Shown here one piece after another: positions 41,801 to 55,800 of a stretch of 64,000 nt of DNA. The notes beneath the pieces were generated by a model. The model was given only the letters and a program-made list of their open reading frames with translations, did no database searches and was not told the origin of the DNA. The DNA comes from Hybos culiciformis (lineage: Eukaryota > Arthropoda > Insecta > Diptera > Hybotidae). The DNA lies in contig OZ023273.1 in the NCBI GenBank assembly GCA_964007475.1, forward strand, positions 121,381,812 to 121,445,811. The letters run 5' to 3'. Made by a program: the position numbers and the translations under genes. How positions within the stretch are numbered: position 1 is the first letter of the stretch; every line of letters begins with the position of its first letter.

Positions 41801-44658
41801 CTATAAATAATTAATTCTTTTTATTATGTTATTTTTTTTAAAGTTTTTGTTGTTAAAAAAAAACATTTTTTAATTTTATAATTGAAAAAAAAAAATTTAA
41901 AATCCAAGAATTGATAAAAAAACAATTGAAAAGGATTCATATTATTTTTGAAACATAGTCCAGAAAGTACGTACCTATCTACTTAAAAAAAATGGAATAA
42001 TTTAAAAATGTAGACTGAATATTTGAAACAACAAGTGAAGAATTGAAATAGTTTCTTTCTTAGTGATATATATATACCTCATTAGTGTTAGGAATCAAAA
42101 CTCACAGTCCTCAGTCAACATTGAGTCAGCATTGATACAATGAGTTCGTATGGAATTTAAATATTCAGACTGTTTTCTAATTATGTTTTTTGCACTTTCG
42201 GACCTTTTTCTAAATTGTTTATTTACTCTACCGATTTTGATAGTTTTTTTATTTTGTTTGTAAAAAGATTTACTATTAATTAACAGCTGTAAAAATTGTG
42301 TGAAGTCTAAAGGTTTAGTTATTTATGCACCGGCTTTTTGTCACAAAGAAATGAGATATTTTAATATCAATATTATAAATCAATATGAAAATTAATAAAT
42401 GATCATGTAATTGGAAATTGTTTTTATCATGTACATAATTGATAATTTTTTACTACATTTCAATTAGTTGATAATTTTTTGATTGCTCTAAATGGGTAGT
42501 ATAATTTGTTGACCCTTATCTAAATATTATCCTATTTAGATGTATTAAGTAGTTTCTATGAAATTTAATTTTCTCTTATAATATAATCAATTTATAATTA
42601 AGTATGACATGCGGAATCGACTACCTATAGCATTGCTAGCGCCCGGATGCGAAATTTCCTAAACTATACTTCACTTACACGGCGTAGTTTTTCAAGTAAA
42701 TTTTAACTATTTTGTAATTTTGAAGCGATTAACTTTAAAATTTTTTTTTTACAAATTTAATAACTGTCGTTTAGTCGTACAAGTAAACTCTGTATTGAAA
42801 AATAATTTCTAAAAATATTTTTATAGAAATTTAATAAGAATTAATTGTATTTAAATGTTTTTAAGCGTCCTTTAAAATCGGCGCCTCGATAATGACACAT
42901 CGCATTTCAAAAATAGTTTTTAATTCTATACGAAACAGTGAACTTACATACTTCTATGTATATTTCATTTTGCATTTAGATTTGGTATACATAAACAAGT
43001 TGTATTCAAACAAAGTATTCAACAACAGGCATGTTTGAAAAATCTTTGACATGCTGGTGGACGTTATTTTATTAAAAAAAGAGTTTAGTATCTTTAGTTT
43101 ATTATTATAATGTATCTGATATATTGTGTTATGTATGTAATTATTTTACAATAATACATGTACACATATTCAATAGATTACATAATCGAATCACTTTGAT
43201 TTAAAATTCTCTCAAATAAATAATATATTAAACAATAGTTTATATCCAACTTGTAGAGCTTTTTGTAAATATTTTCTTTGTATAAAAATATGTATCAGTT
43301 TATCGATGTAAGTGTAAAAATGGTATCTAGAGACAATAAATTTGATATACCTCGAATCCTGAAATCTTAGTTAACTATTCCTCGTTCGTCACAAGTTTGG
43401 ATGGTTTCTTTTATTTATATGAAAAGTAAATTATAAGCATTTCAGAATTTTAGATTATTTACAACATTTCAATTATTAATACTCCTATAATAAATTTTAA
43501 GCATTTTTCGGTTCTATTTTTTTTACTGTAATTAGCTTCAAAAGTCTGGCCAGGAAGATTAAATTCAATAAAATAAATGCTTATTTAATTATTTATCACA
43601 GTTTGTAGTTGCATAGTCTCCAATAAATGTAGTGGACTCCTGAAAATTTGTTTTTGCTAATTTTAATATTTAAATTATTTTTTTAATTACCATGATGTTA
43701 TATTATTTTTACGTCCATAAAAGAAAAAGCTTGCAACTGTTGAAGTACTTGACTGATTTCACATACTTTTATTTGAATTCGAACTAAAGAATGAGATTAT
43801 CAGATTTCCGATTCCAGAGATAGAAGCTCATAACTGGACAAGAGTCAAAATAATTTTAATACAAACATTTTATGTTTTAAATTTTTAATATAAGTATAAG
43901 ATCGAATGTATTGTAGGAACCCAGACAAATATCTGGACTACGGGTGGAAATAAATGTTGATGCAAATTAGTTAAAAGTCGATTGAAGGGGCCTTAAAATG
44001 TTTATTGCCGAATTTTGTCCAAGGACTGAGACTTTGACTAAAAAAAACTTTGATGAAACACAAAAGTATTTTAAGAGGAATTGTGAAAAACGAGCTCCAC
44101 ACTTCATTTATGTGGTAAGTACTGTTCTACATTTTTTTGTTGATATATTTTCATTAATTTTTAAATCCCAGTATAAAATTAGACTAATATAGAAATTACC
44201 ATGAGATCATTAACACAGTTGACAACTTTTTCGTAACAAAGTTAAGAAAAAGTTTTTTTTACTGAAAAAGATAAATGAAGGTAGTGAAAAATAAAAGGAG
44301 GTTTATATATAGTACTCGTATTTCGGGGAAATAGATCTGTATTGAAAATACATTGGGAATATATGAAAGGTGAAAACCCAAAAATCCTACCTTTAAAAAT
44401 ATAAGTATGTATCACAATAAAGCATTAACTAAAATTTTGTTTTGACAATAAAAATAAATTGAGAATAAACTTAATTATGAAAGTATTATAATTATATCAA
44501 TGAATTATTTCCCTAAACCGTATAAACTTACATGATATTTATAAGTAGCTAGGAAATACCAGTACCTACATCATGTTTTTAAAGTTTTTTCTATACTTTT
44601 TATGTATGTATCGTATATTATGAGTATATTACGTATTTGGATTAACAGAAACGGAACC
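38878..44658. other. Gene-poor AT-rich region
   Basis: About 5.8 kb. A less AT-rich patch at 40798-40962 has 55 open codons on the minus strand (with 'MGQPIGTERRPDEVEQNRSA') that could be a relic of coding DNA. At 42600-42660 and 42870-42905 there are GC-richer spots of unknown nature. At 43785-44050 lies a copy of the repeat seen at 35390-35700. No complete gene is supported. Confidence 0.5.
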
Positions 44659-44666
44659 CTGTAGAA

Positions 44667-45354
44667 CAGGGGTGTCAACTAATTTTTCTATAAGATCTAC
44701 TTCGCGCAGTAAAAATCATCTGCGATCTACTTTTTCTAAAAGTAGGAGTAAATGGAGAAGGCAATATTTATTGTGTTCGTCTGTTAAATTAGTTCGGTAT
44801 TTCGACTTTATTATTTTCATTTGTGAAAATGCTCATTCGCACAAATATGTCGAACCAAAACAGGCGTATAAATTTTCAGCAAATTTTTTTACATTCGGAT
44901 ATTTATCTTCTGCTAAATATTTCCAGAATTTATTTTCGGAAGCTCTTGCTTTAATATAAATATCATTTTGTAAAGTTATAATTTCTGATTCAAGTGTAAT
45001 ATTATCCATATCAAAAATAGTTGAAAGGTTTTTGCTTTAACATTGCTATCAAATGGAAAACTCATAAATAAAACCACATTATCAAGTTTTTTAAAATCAT
45101 CGAAACGGTTACCGAATCCTTCAATAACGTTCTTAATTTTTTGATATATTTATTTTTATCATAATTAGTAGAAGCAGAACTTTTTAATTGCGCCAACATG
45201 TTTGGAAAATTAGATAAATTTTTTTGATTCTTGAAATTGGAAAATGTAATTTGAAAGGAAATTAATATCTGAAATATGAATATTTATTGCCGATCGACCT
45301 TAAATCATTACGCGATCGACCGGTAGATCGCGATCGACGCTATTGACACCTCTG
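44667..45354 (-). mobile_element. Decayed hAT element with transposase remnant and perfect 8-bp target duplication
   Basis: The ends are CAGGGGTGTCAA at the left and TTGACACCTCTG at the right. Both sides carry CTGTAGAA (44659-44666 and 45355-45362). The minus strand still reads, with stops and frame breaks, as the C-terminal part of a hAT transposase: a piece like 'FGNRFDDFKKLDNVVLFMSF', then 'KARASENKFWKYLAEDKY', then 'QMKIIKSKYRTNLTDEH', the dimerisation region seen in ZBED5/GTF2IRD2-type proteins. It is about 690 bp, so most of the transposase is deleted. Confidence 0.88.
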
Positions 45355-45362
45355 CTGTAGAA

Positions 45363-46749
45363 GAATGCTTAATTCCGTACTAAAATTTTTAAGTAGTGTC
45401 GGCAAACATCTTCAAAGTCAGCCGACTTAAATACTAATAAAACACATTACACTTTGGTAAATAATGTGACCTTTATCGGTTCTACCTAGAATTTGAAGCA
45501 TATAATTCTGTGGTACTGATTGAAAATTTGTGATGCTTTGTGATGCTAGTAATTTCAAGAATTCTAACCAAAAAAGATCGAATGAGGATTATGTTATATT
45601 TTAAATTAAACTTTAGATAAATTTCAATTCTTTTGGCATTTCATTGAATTTTAAGTTACTAAAAATTAAATTATTCGATTGGAAGCTCGTTAGTTAGGAG
45701 GATACAAATCCTTTGTTGTTTTTGTTTTTATAAGTGCAATTTAAATAATGAACAATAATGTACTATGTATCAGATAGGTATAAATATTATTTTTTTATTT
45801 TTGTTGTAAATTATATTCCTAAATATATATTTCTTGTTTTTTTTGCATCTAAATTATGTACATTTTAATTTTTCTTATAAATTTAGATTTTATTTTTATT
45901 CTTTTTTAATATTAATATTCAAAACTAAAAAAAAATTAAGGTAATTATTTCCTTATTTATCTATGTTCAACTAAATACATTTTTTTCTCACATTTTAGAA
46001 TTTGGTTTTATCATTTACATAAATTTGTTTTGTTAGAAGAAATGAGATTTTCTTCTGATAATTCTTGAAAATTTAAGCTCATTTAATTTTTCTAATTTCT
46101 TTTAACTATTTGCATGCATGTAGGTACATCTGAAAGTAGTTAGATAAGGATTTTTAGAAATCAAATTAAACTTTTAAATACATATTATTTGACCATTTTG
46201 TTTTGTGTACATATCTTGAATTCTAAGTGAGTTTGATTATCGATTTTAGAAAACACAATAAAATTTTACACCCTTTTCAATTGATTTTGCGGCGCATAAA
46301 TTTAAAATTATATATTTTACTGAATATGTGTGTTATCATGTATAAATTGATATGTCAAAGTTAAAATTTGATTGAAAATATTAAGAAAATGTTTCGTCTC
46401 ACTACATAGTAATACGTAATAATACATTGAATGACTCTTCAATAGGTATTATTTTGCTTCTATTTTGAAAACTTTTTTAAGGATAGATATTAAGGAATAT
46501 AAGAACCTTAATAAGAACATATAATATTAAAAACAAAAAGTATAGGGAACTAGATACTAGAAACTGAAGATGCAAACTTTTATATACACCATAGGATTTT
46601 AATAGTTTCACTTATACATACATAAATGTTGATAAAAAAAAATTTTTTAAATTTTCATTTTTATATTAATACATTTGTACACACATTTACACATTATTAT
46701 AATAAAATTAAAGATTTTTACATATCTAATAGTGTAGCATCATTCTGAT

Positions 46750-46802
<53 letters not shown>

Positions 46803-49800
46803 TAATAATAATTATAATAATAATATTAATGTGTATCTTAAAACTTCTCTGTCACAGATTTATATTTTTGCGCTTAACAATCTAACATTTAATATTGGAC
46901 AAGGTGGTTATGTATCTCAATATCAAGTATACCCTTTAAATAAGTTTTATTTTATTTTATTTTTTTTTTATTTTTTATTTCAATTAAGCTTTATTTCAAG
47001 AACACTTAAATATACAGAAAGCTTTTCTCATTGAATAACAGAATCAGAAATTAGTCTTAAAAAAAAAGAAAAAAAAAATTTAATAAAATAAAATAAAATA
47101 AAAACAAAAATGAAAAAAAAAAAAAAAATTCTAGCATTAAAAACTTATCACGCACAAGAAATTTAATTTAGTTGTTAACGTGAATTCATAACGAGTGGTG
47201 TCGAATTTTATTATTATTAATTTAGAAAAATATATAAACATTTTATTATTATTATTTTATTTAAGTTGTTAATTATAAAAAAAAAAGTATTTATTTTTCA
47301 TTAAACAAAAAAAAATTATATTATATTTTGTACAAAAATATATTATAATATATTTTCATTTTGTAAAATTGTATATTTTTTTTTAAAATTAAAAACAAAA
47401 AAAAAAAGAAACAATTTAACATTATTATAAAAAGTGATAGTTGTTTAGTCTGTTTGACTCCTTGCTTCTTGAAATGTCATTAATTTACCTTGAAAAATTA
47501 AATTTAATCTTTTAAAAAAGTTCAATTTGAATTGAAAAATTAAATTCTTTAAAATATAGAACTTTTTCGTGCAAAAGAAAAAAAAAATGAATAATAATTT
47601 TACAAAAAGATTTCCTTCCCATTATTTTGATTTTATATTTGCTGGCCACTTGTTTGATTTTTATATTTTTCTAATGCTTTAAAGAAAAAATAATATTAAT
47701 TTTAAGTTTAGATTTGTGTTTTTGAAAATGTTGGCATCCAGGATCACTCAAAAAAAAAATTTAACAATTAGTGAAATTTCGAAATAGAAAGAAATTATTG
47801 CAAAGAATTTTTGTTGTTTTTTATTTTATTTTATGATATGAATGATATTAAATGAAAATATTACATTATGATGTTGAGAACATTCTCAGCACGACAACTT
47901 GGGATTTTAGTGAAGCCCTCCAATTTTTTTATGATGATTAGAGCTAAAAATACTTTCTTCAATTATTCTTCCAATGATAAATTGAAATTTAATTCTAATA
48001 TTTTTCCATGAATTTGATTTTTGTTTTGTATAAATTTATTTATTACTTTTGTATTTGTACATTTTGGACTGAAATTTTTTATTGACCAGAGTAATTTAAA
48101 ACAATTCCATTCTCCTTATTTATACACATAATATTGTATTAAAACAGAATGTAAAGATAAAATATTGAAAAATGTAATCAAACTAAGGGGATATGATTTC
48201 CAGAATATTTTAGAGATTATTATTTTTTTGTTTCTTTTAAATCTATTTTCTTATCGTATTTAACTTCAGAATGTATATATGTATAATAATTTGATTGCTA
48301 TTATAATAATTTATTACTGTTATATAAGGACATGAAAGCTTCTTTATTTTTTTTATTTTTTTTGTGTATTATAATTTTTATACAATATTTTATTTAAGTT
48401 ATAAGCCTCAGCACAAAACACAATACCATATTTTTTTTTGCAATTTTTAAAATCTGTCTTCTTTTTTTTTAAATATAATGAATTACTATTTCTGGTTCTA
48501 TAACACTTGCATTAATGTATATATACTTAAATTTTAATGTATTATTGTTCATATGAACTTATAATAATTGCATTTATACATATAATAACTTTATAGTTAG
48601 ATTTCATTAAATAAGATTAGCAGTTATCTACATTATTTTTCTTTCTAAAAGATTATTCCTTATGTTATATTTGTTAACCTTCATCTTCTTATCTAACTTT
48701 ACAATTATGATTGATATTTAATTTTTAATTATTTTATCCTAAATTATTATTTTCTCAATGGTATTTGATGATGACCTTCCTAAATAATTTGTTGCTATTT
48801 TATAATGATTTGCAATTTATGTTATGCAAAATAGCAGCAGTATTTTCAATAACAATAGTTATAATTAAAAATTAGAATATGTTATATGTAAATGAAAGTT
48901 ACGATAAGCAAATTAATTGTTCGAAATTTTTTCTAAGCCAACTTACACTCTTACATTTTATGAACATAATTATGATAATAATTATTAAAGTATTCTTTAA
49001 TTATTTTTTAGTTTTAATTAGTAATGCCACCAGCTCGTTCTGCACTTTAAAAGATGAACGAAATAAATATAAAAAAATATTAAAATTGGCTAGGAATTTT
49101 GACCAACCTCAATAAGTACACAATTAATTTATTTTAAATCCGATTTTTAATATCTTCTCAATTTTTTTTAATCTTCTAAACATTATACCGTAATATAACA
49201 GTGTCTTTGAATGAAGGAATGAATAATAAATCTTTTTGTAATAATTAATTAATTATCAAACTTCATAGCTTGGCGAAAATAAAAATCGGATGTGTTTATT
49301 GAATTTACGAAGAAAATTAGTTTAAATTTTCAAAAACTCTGTTAAAGCAGAAAAACAAAACTTGCATCTTGAAAAAATATTATATATTTTACTATTAACT
49401 AGTATGCATCGAACCAACCAACCAACCATAATTATTATTTTATATTAACTGACAAGGTTTCATCTCAATGCACGCACACGCATAACTCTATTTTGGTTAT
49501 CAGGATTTTTGCTTAATTTGTCCGATGTTTGTCCAATGTTAATAAGCTACATATACATTTAAATTTTTATTATGAATATATTTCTTTAACTAGAGATTAT
49601 CATTACGTCAACAGGTTAGAAGCTTTTCAACGGAAACGTAATAAGTTTGTTTTTTTTCTTTAAGAAAGAAATACATTTCGTTTGGAAATTTCTATATCAA
49701 ATTGAATCTCATCAATTAATTAAATTTATACATATCATTATTATAATTATTATTATTTGCTACATATTGAACAAAAGATTAAGTTTATTTTTTAAGTGAT

Positions 49801-49894
49801 TTTTTATTCAAAAAAAAATTAAATATATTTATATAGTTTTACAGAGTTTCATATACATAGTTCAATAAATTTTATTTAAAAAAAAGTATTAAAA
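45363..49894. repeat. Gene-poor AT-rich region with an (AAT)n microsatellite; upstream region of GTP cyclohydrolase I
   Basis: About 4.5 kb. A TAA/AAT trinucleotide tract runs 46751-46830 with few interruptions. Long A and T runs are common at 46930-47410. The last several hundred bases must contain the promoter and leader for the transcript starting near 49895, but no motif can be named. Short open frames (46831-47034, 48879-49115) show no recognisable protein. Confidence 0.5.
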
Positions 49895-52800
49895 ATGATG
49901 CATCGACAATTATCAGAATTAAGTGCCAGTGAATTAAACGAAGCTATCGATGATACAAATTTTCCACAATCTCATATTTTATCACGCGGAAGAAACAATA
50001 GTGTCTGCAGTGTTAGTAGTAGTTTCTCAAATAGTGCTGGTCTTGAAAGCTCTAAATTGGGAGGAATAAAAGATAAATCGTTGGATGGTGATGAAAATGA
50101 CGAAGACTTAACAGAAAGATATTCTGAAACTGCTAGTTCATCAAGTCCACGGAAATTGTCTTTAATGAAGCGAGACTCTATATTAAAAATGAATGGTACT
50201 ACTGAATCTGATGGAACGGTACCTTCAAGTAACTTTCAGTCTGCATTAAGATTACGGAGAACATCAACAACACCAGGTAAATAAAAACATAATTTTTTAT
50301 CGAAAAGTCTAACTAAAAGAAGTTTTAAGAATATTTTATTTATTGAAAAAGAAGAGTGTATTATTATTAAATAATAAATATTGTATGTTTAATATGTTCG
50401 TTCAGTTCCTACACAAGTGTGTGAAATACTTAAATAAGTTACAATAATTGAGTAAAGTTAAAATTTTCATTTTATAAAATATAATTATATATAAAATATG
50501 TACTATACTTTTATAACATATATATAATTATAGTATAGCTCTACTTTTATAACATAATTATAATTAAATCCCAAATTATTTTATTCCTGTTTAAATTTAA
50601 GCTTTTAACATGAGAATATTATTTTTATTCTTGCCAAGTCTTTTTTGAATCCCTCCAATATCAATATAATCCCGAATTCTACAACAGTTTAAAACAGGGT
50701 TTTGAAACCGAACCAAACCAGAACTCTAAACCCGCTCCAGTTCAATGTTTTTCTTAAATTATGTGAAACCAAACCGAACCGAACCCATGAAAAAATTCGC
50801 AGAAACAGTACCCACACGATAAATTTTCAGGGTTTAAAAGTTGATTTTGAATGCAAAAATTATATTATAAATTTTCTGTTTATATTTTAATTCTATATTT
50901 ACCTAGATGTGTTGTTACGCCGCTAAAACACAAATCCTCAAACATCGTGATATTAAAAACATAAACTTTTTTATTTGAATAACAGCAGAGTTTTAGTCTG
51001 TTTTGAAAGTAGTTTTTAATTAATTTTTCGATTTTTGAGACCACAGCTGTGTAGATACGCTTAATAATGTAAATAATTAGAAAAAAAATTTCAACATTTT
51101 GATTCAATTTTCAGACATGACACAAAATATTCCCTACCACTTACTAGAACTAGACCATAAGTATAGATTTAAATTCCTTTCTGTATGAAAAGGATTTTTT
51201 TTTTAAATTCAATCTTTTTAATATCTATTTCTATTTTTATTAAGTCAAATGCAATGCGTAATTATTTCGCGTTTTTTACATTTTATTTAAAAAAAATCTT
51301 ATTTATCATTCTCTTGATTCTCTTCTTGAATGATTCTGTTGTTATTACTTGCAGCTTGTAGTTCTATATGAGTTTAACAACTCACGCGGTCAATATTATG
51401 ATTTATTATGTTCTGAGAGTTTCATAATTATAAATAACAAAGACGATATAAAAGTTTTCTTTGTAAAGCTTAACTCTTAAATCTTTTGTACATATATGTA
51501 TTATATATGTGAACGTACATACATATATATAAAGATGATAATTTCAAAGCTTTGAAAATTTAAAAACCCCCAAAGGTTTTTCACTTTAATTACATATTAT
51601 ATCAGAATATCATCTGATTTATTACATATTTAAAAGTCAAAGTTGTGTGCAGTATAGTTTCGAAAAGTGAATAAGCAAGTACCTATAAGATATTTAATCA
51701 TTATAAAACATAATAAGTTTATTATCAAATTAAAAAAATAATTATTGTGAAAATTTCGTTATGATGTCGAGTTAGTATTCTATATAAAAAACATTAAGTA
51801 CATTTTTAAAAATGATTAATCGAATACGAGGGGACTATACACTGAACTATACTAATGTCAAATTAATAGAGTTTCTTTGGAAATTCATGATTTCTTTTAA
51901 GTATAACTGAATTTAACTGTTCAATAATAATGATTAAATAATGATGTTTAAACTTATTTTAATTGATTTTTTTACATACTTTGAAACATATTTGATTTTG
52001 AAATTTGACAAATAAATCTTTTTTTTTTTTTTGCTAAGTATAAAAGTGTTATATGTTTTTCTGTTGTTTTATTATTAAATTCTAGATTCGGAGTTGATTT
52101 AATTTAAAACAACTTAAAATTTGATGGTTTTTTTTAATTTAAAAAAGTAAAATAGAATTAAAATTTAATTATTTTTAAATTTGAAAAAGTGAATTTTATT
52201 TCATAGTAAGTTTATGGTCATTAAAGAAACATTTATTTTGTAAAATTCTCTTTAAGATAATATATAAAACCTAAACAACATTTATTAAATTTAAAAATGA
52301 TAACCTTATGGTGACATTATGAAATTATTAATGTTGATTATAGAATTATTGAAATGTATATAGGCATAATTATAAAAACATAAATTTAATTTAACTTAGA
52401 AAGTAAACGGAATCAAATGAAATCAAATTGAAATGAAAATGACTACAAATAATCTAACAAAAAAAATAATAATTATATTAATGTTTTTAATTTTGGAATA
52501 TATTATTGCCCGCGCAACCATTAAAATAAAACTTAATGATGATTGTTCCAAATACACATTAGAATTTATCAGGTTTCGATGTTTTAAGATTCCGCAATTG
52601 GTTTAATCGTTTAATCTTTAATGTAAAGGAAGATTTATACAAAACCTTCAGTGCTGGGTATATTAGCTTTGATTTGATAATTTTTTTTACCTGCGGTAAC
52701 ATTATGTTAAGTATGAAGTTAAATGCAAACAAGTCATATAGTATAGGTATAGAGGAAGAATTTTTATAAAATTTAGAAGTGAAATTTTGCAGCTTTTTTG

Positions 52801-55800
52801 AAGTATCAGAATGTTGAATTAATAATACGCATGAAGTAAAGTAACAGAATCAGTATACACACAAAATTTTGTGCATGTTTTTCTAACATTGTAAAACTTT
52901 TCTGAAAAAGGAAAAAAAGTTTCAATAAGAATTATGTACATTTTGCTTGAAGCTTTTGATGCCAATTTCTATTATTTCTCATTTTTGAAGAACTTCGACA
53001 TGAAATAAAAGTAGTTTTACTCTACTAATATCTGTCTATCACCTAAATTTTTATTATAATTATCTACGAACAGCAACTAAATAAGAAATTTAATACAAAC
53101 GGCGGTGATCATTACTTTTGTTATTACTTATTTTATTTATTTATTTATTGATTATCTCAACAAGTTTCATTTCTAAAAAAAATTGTATAATACCAATACG
53201 ATTATGCTATCACAGCGCGAATTGCTAACAATCAACGTTCCAATAAACTTGGGTGTAGATACTAAAGTATCCATAAATTTACAAAAACTTCATAATTTTC
53301 GATTTATGAAGTTTTTTTTTATCTAGCGTCTTGTCTTACTAGAAAATTTATGTTAAAGAAAAAAAATTGTTAAAAAATGGAGAAAAAAAATAATAATTTG
53401 AAGAAAAAAGTCTCATGAAAATTCTTTCCAAAAAAAAATTTTTTTTTTTTCGAAAACACCTTATAGCGGAAGAAAAAATTTCACAAATATGTTTACATTT
53501 TTTTTTGATTAAGATTAATAGCTATACAACTAAACTAATTGTTACATATAATATTTAACACAAAGATTTTAAGCAGATCTCACCTACTTACAATGCAATA
53601 ATATAGAAATATTTAATTCCAAATCAATATACAATTAACATAATTTTTTTTCAATCTTTCATGCATCTCGGAGGAATCTTTTTAATACTTTCAAACACAA
53701 GTAGTACATTAAGTACTTAAATCTAATAAACAATTTAAATTTTATATACAATGCTTTCGTTGGAAAGTTCCATTCTTCTTCTTTCCAAATATGTACCGAT
53801 GATTTATCTGTATTATACACTTTACAAAAATTTTGCGTTTCTTAATAAAGTTTGGATCCCTGGAGGCTCGTCACCAATGGTTACGTGTACACAAACAAGA
53901 AATTGTTTGTTGAATTTACAGATCAAGAGATTCGAATCAAAAAAGGGATAATTGAAAATTTTAAATGTATATATGTATGCCTGGTATATTTGCATTATTC
54001 AATTATACATATATTAAACATATGTATTACATTCAATCATACAATTAATTATTATTTTATTGTACATATACCTACAAGTAATGTATGTACAATTTTACAA
54101 TTAAAAGATTTTAATATATTACTTATACATTTAGTAACCTGTAGTATCTCAAATTTCAATCAACAAACACTAAAAAGATTAAATAACTATAATTATAATA
54201 ATTAAATATAAAAAAATTATTTGCAGGTCATGAAAATTGTACATTTCATCATGATTTGGAATTGGATCATAAGCCTCCAACACGTGAAGATTTATTGCCT
54301 GATATGTCCACATCCTACCGTAAATTGTTAGGAAGTCTTGGGGAGGATCCTGACCGACAAGGCCTATTAAAAACTCCAGAACGTGCAGCCAAAGCAATGT
54401 TATTCTTTACAAAGGGATATGATCAAAATTTAGAAGGTGAGAGATAGTTATTACTTAACAAAAAATTAATAAATTAGTTACTCAAATAACCTATCGTTTT
54501 AACTTTTTATAAGCGTCATGTAGGTACTTCGTTTTTCCTTTAAGTAATTTTGTCATTGAATAATTATTATAAATTATAAAGATTCTAAAACGTTTTTGAT
54601 AACTTAACTGTTAGGCATTAGATTCAAAACGAAGCTTAATTAATAAATTTATTTAATGTTCAAGAGGATAATAGTCAAATTCAATTTTCGGAGTTTTATG
54701 TTTTTGATATATCGATAATATCGGAAGTGTTTAAACTTGAATAATCAATAAGATAGAGAAAAGAAAGTAATCACGAAACAAAGTGCCCTTTATTTTTGGA
54801 AACTGTAACGAAATTTGGATTTGAGGAAAGAGAACATAGTAACGGAAAATTTTTTTTAAAAGTTTTTTCTTTGTAAATTTTAGCTGACTGAGGATTTAAT
54901 TTCTTACTATTTATTTACAATTTAAAGATTATGGCGGAAAAACTTTTGTTTTGAAGATGAGCTTCTCTTGCTCGGGATTAATTATTTAAAAAATATTTAT
55001 CTTAACTTTAAGGAATATAACGTCTTTGCTTACAAAAAAAAACAAAAAATATAGAACAGTACCTCCTCCTAAATGAAGTATGTCGCCAGTTTTCATTTCG
55101 ATTCAAGAGATACTTAACTTTAAAGACACCTTGATTATAACCACAGGTTTATCATATTTTATAGTCTTCTTCAATACCATACAAGTATCAATACCATTTA
55201 ATCATATTTACAAATTTTTATCGAAATCCGGACCCGTACAGTATAATAATTATAAAATTACAGTTTAAATTTTTGATCCAAATATTCCTCATTAACATTA
55301 ACACCACACAAAATCAAAAGTGGATAAAGTAATTAAATACCTACCTTAATTAATTATATAATGAGATAAATAAGCGTCAGACAATGCTTTTGTTTAAACA
55401 TAATGAGCGATTGTCCATATATTAAAATTACTTTGCTCTAAGAAACCGCATTATTCAATGACGCAATATATGTATTCATATTGATTAGGTTTGTGTTCGT
55501 AGTTCGATCTGTACTGTAAGTATCCAAAAATTTATTATAAGTATTGTGTTTCAAAAAACATTCACAATATAATGTGTTAAGTATCTTTACGAAAACCGTC
55601 TTGGAGCCTTGACCCTGACCGATATTGTGGTTTACGGTTTATTTATGCATACTTACTTATTTACATTTTATTGAAATATTTTATTTCTTAATGAAAATAG
55701 TATGTATTATGATTTCAATCTTAGTACAATTTCGATATAGAAAAAAACACTAATTTATTATAATTTTGCAACTCAAATTTTAATTGAACGCATCACAACC

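Noticed and set aside
43998..44192. 64-codon plus-strand frame as a small gene
   Set aside because: It starts within the dispersed repeat shared with 35390-35700 and has no recognisable similarity.
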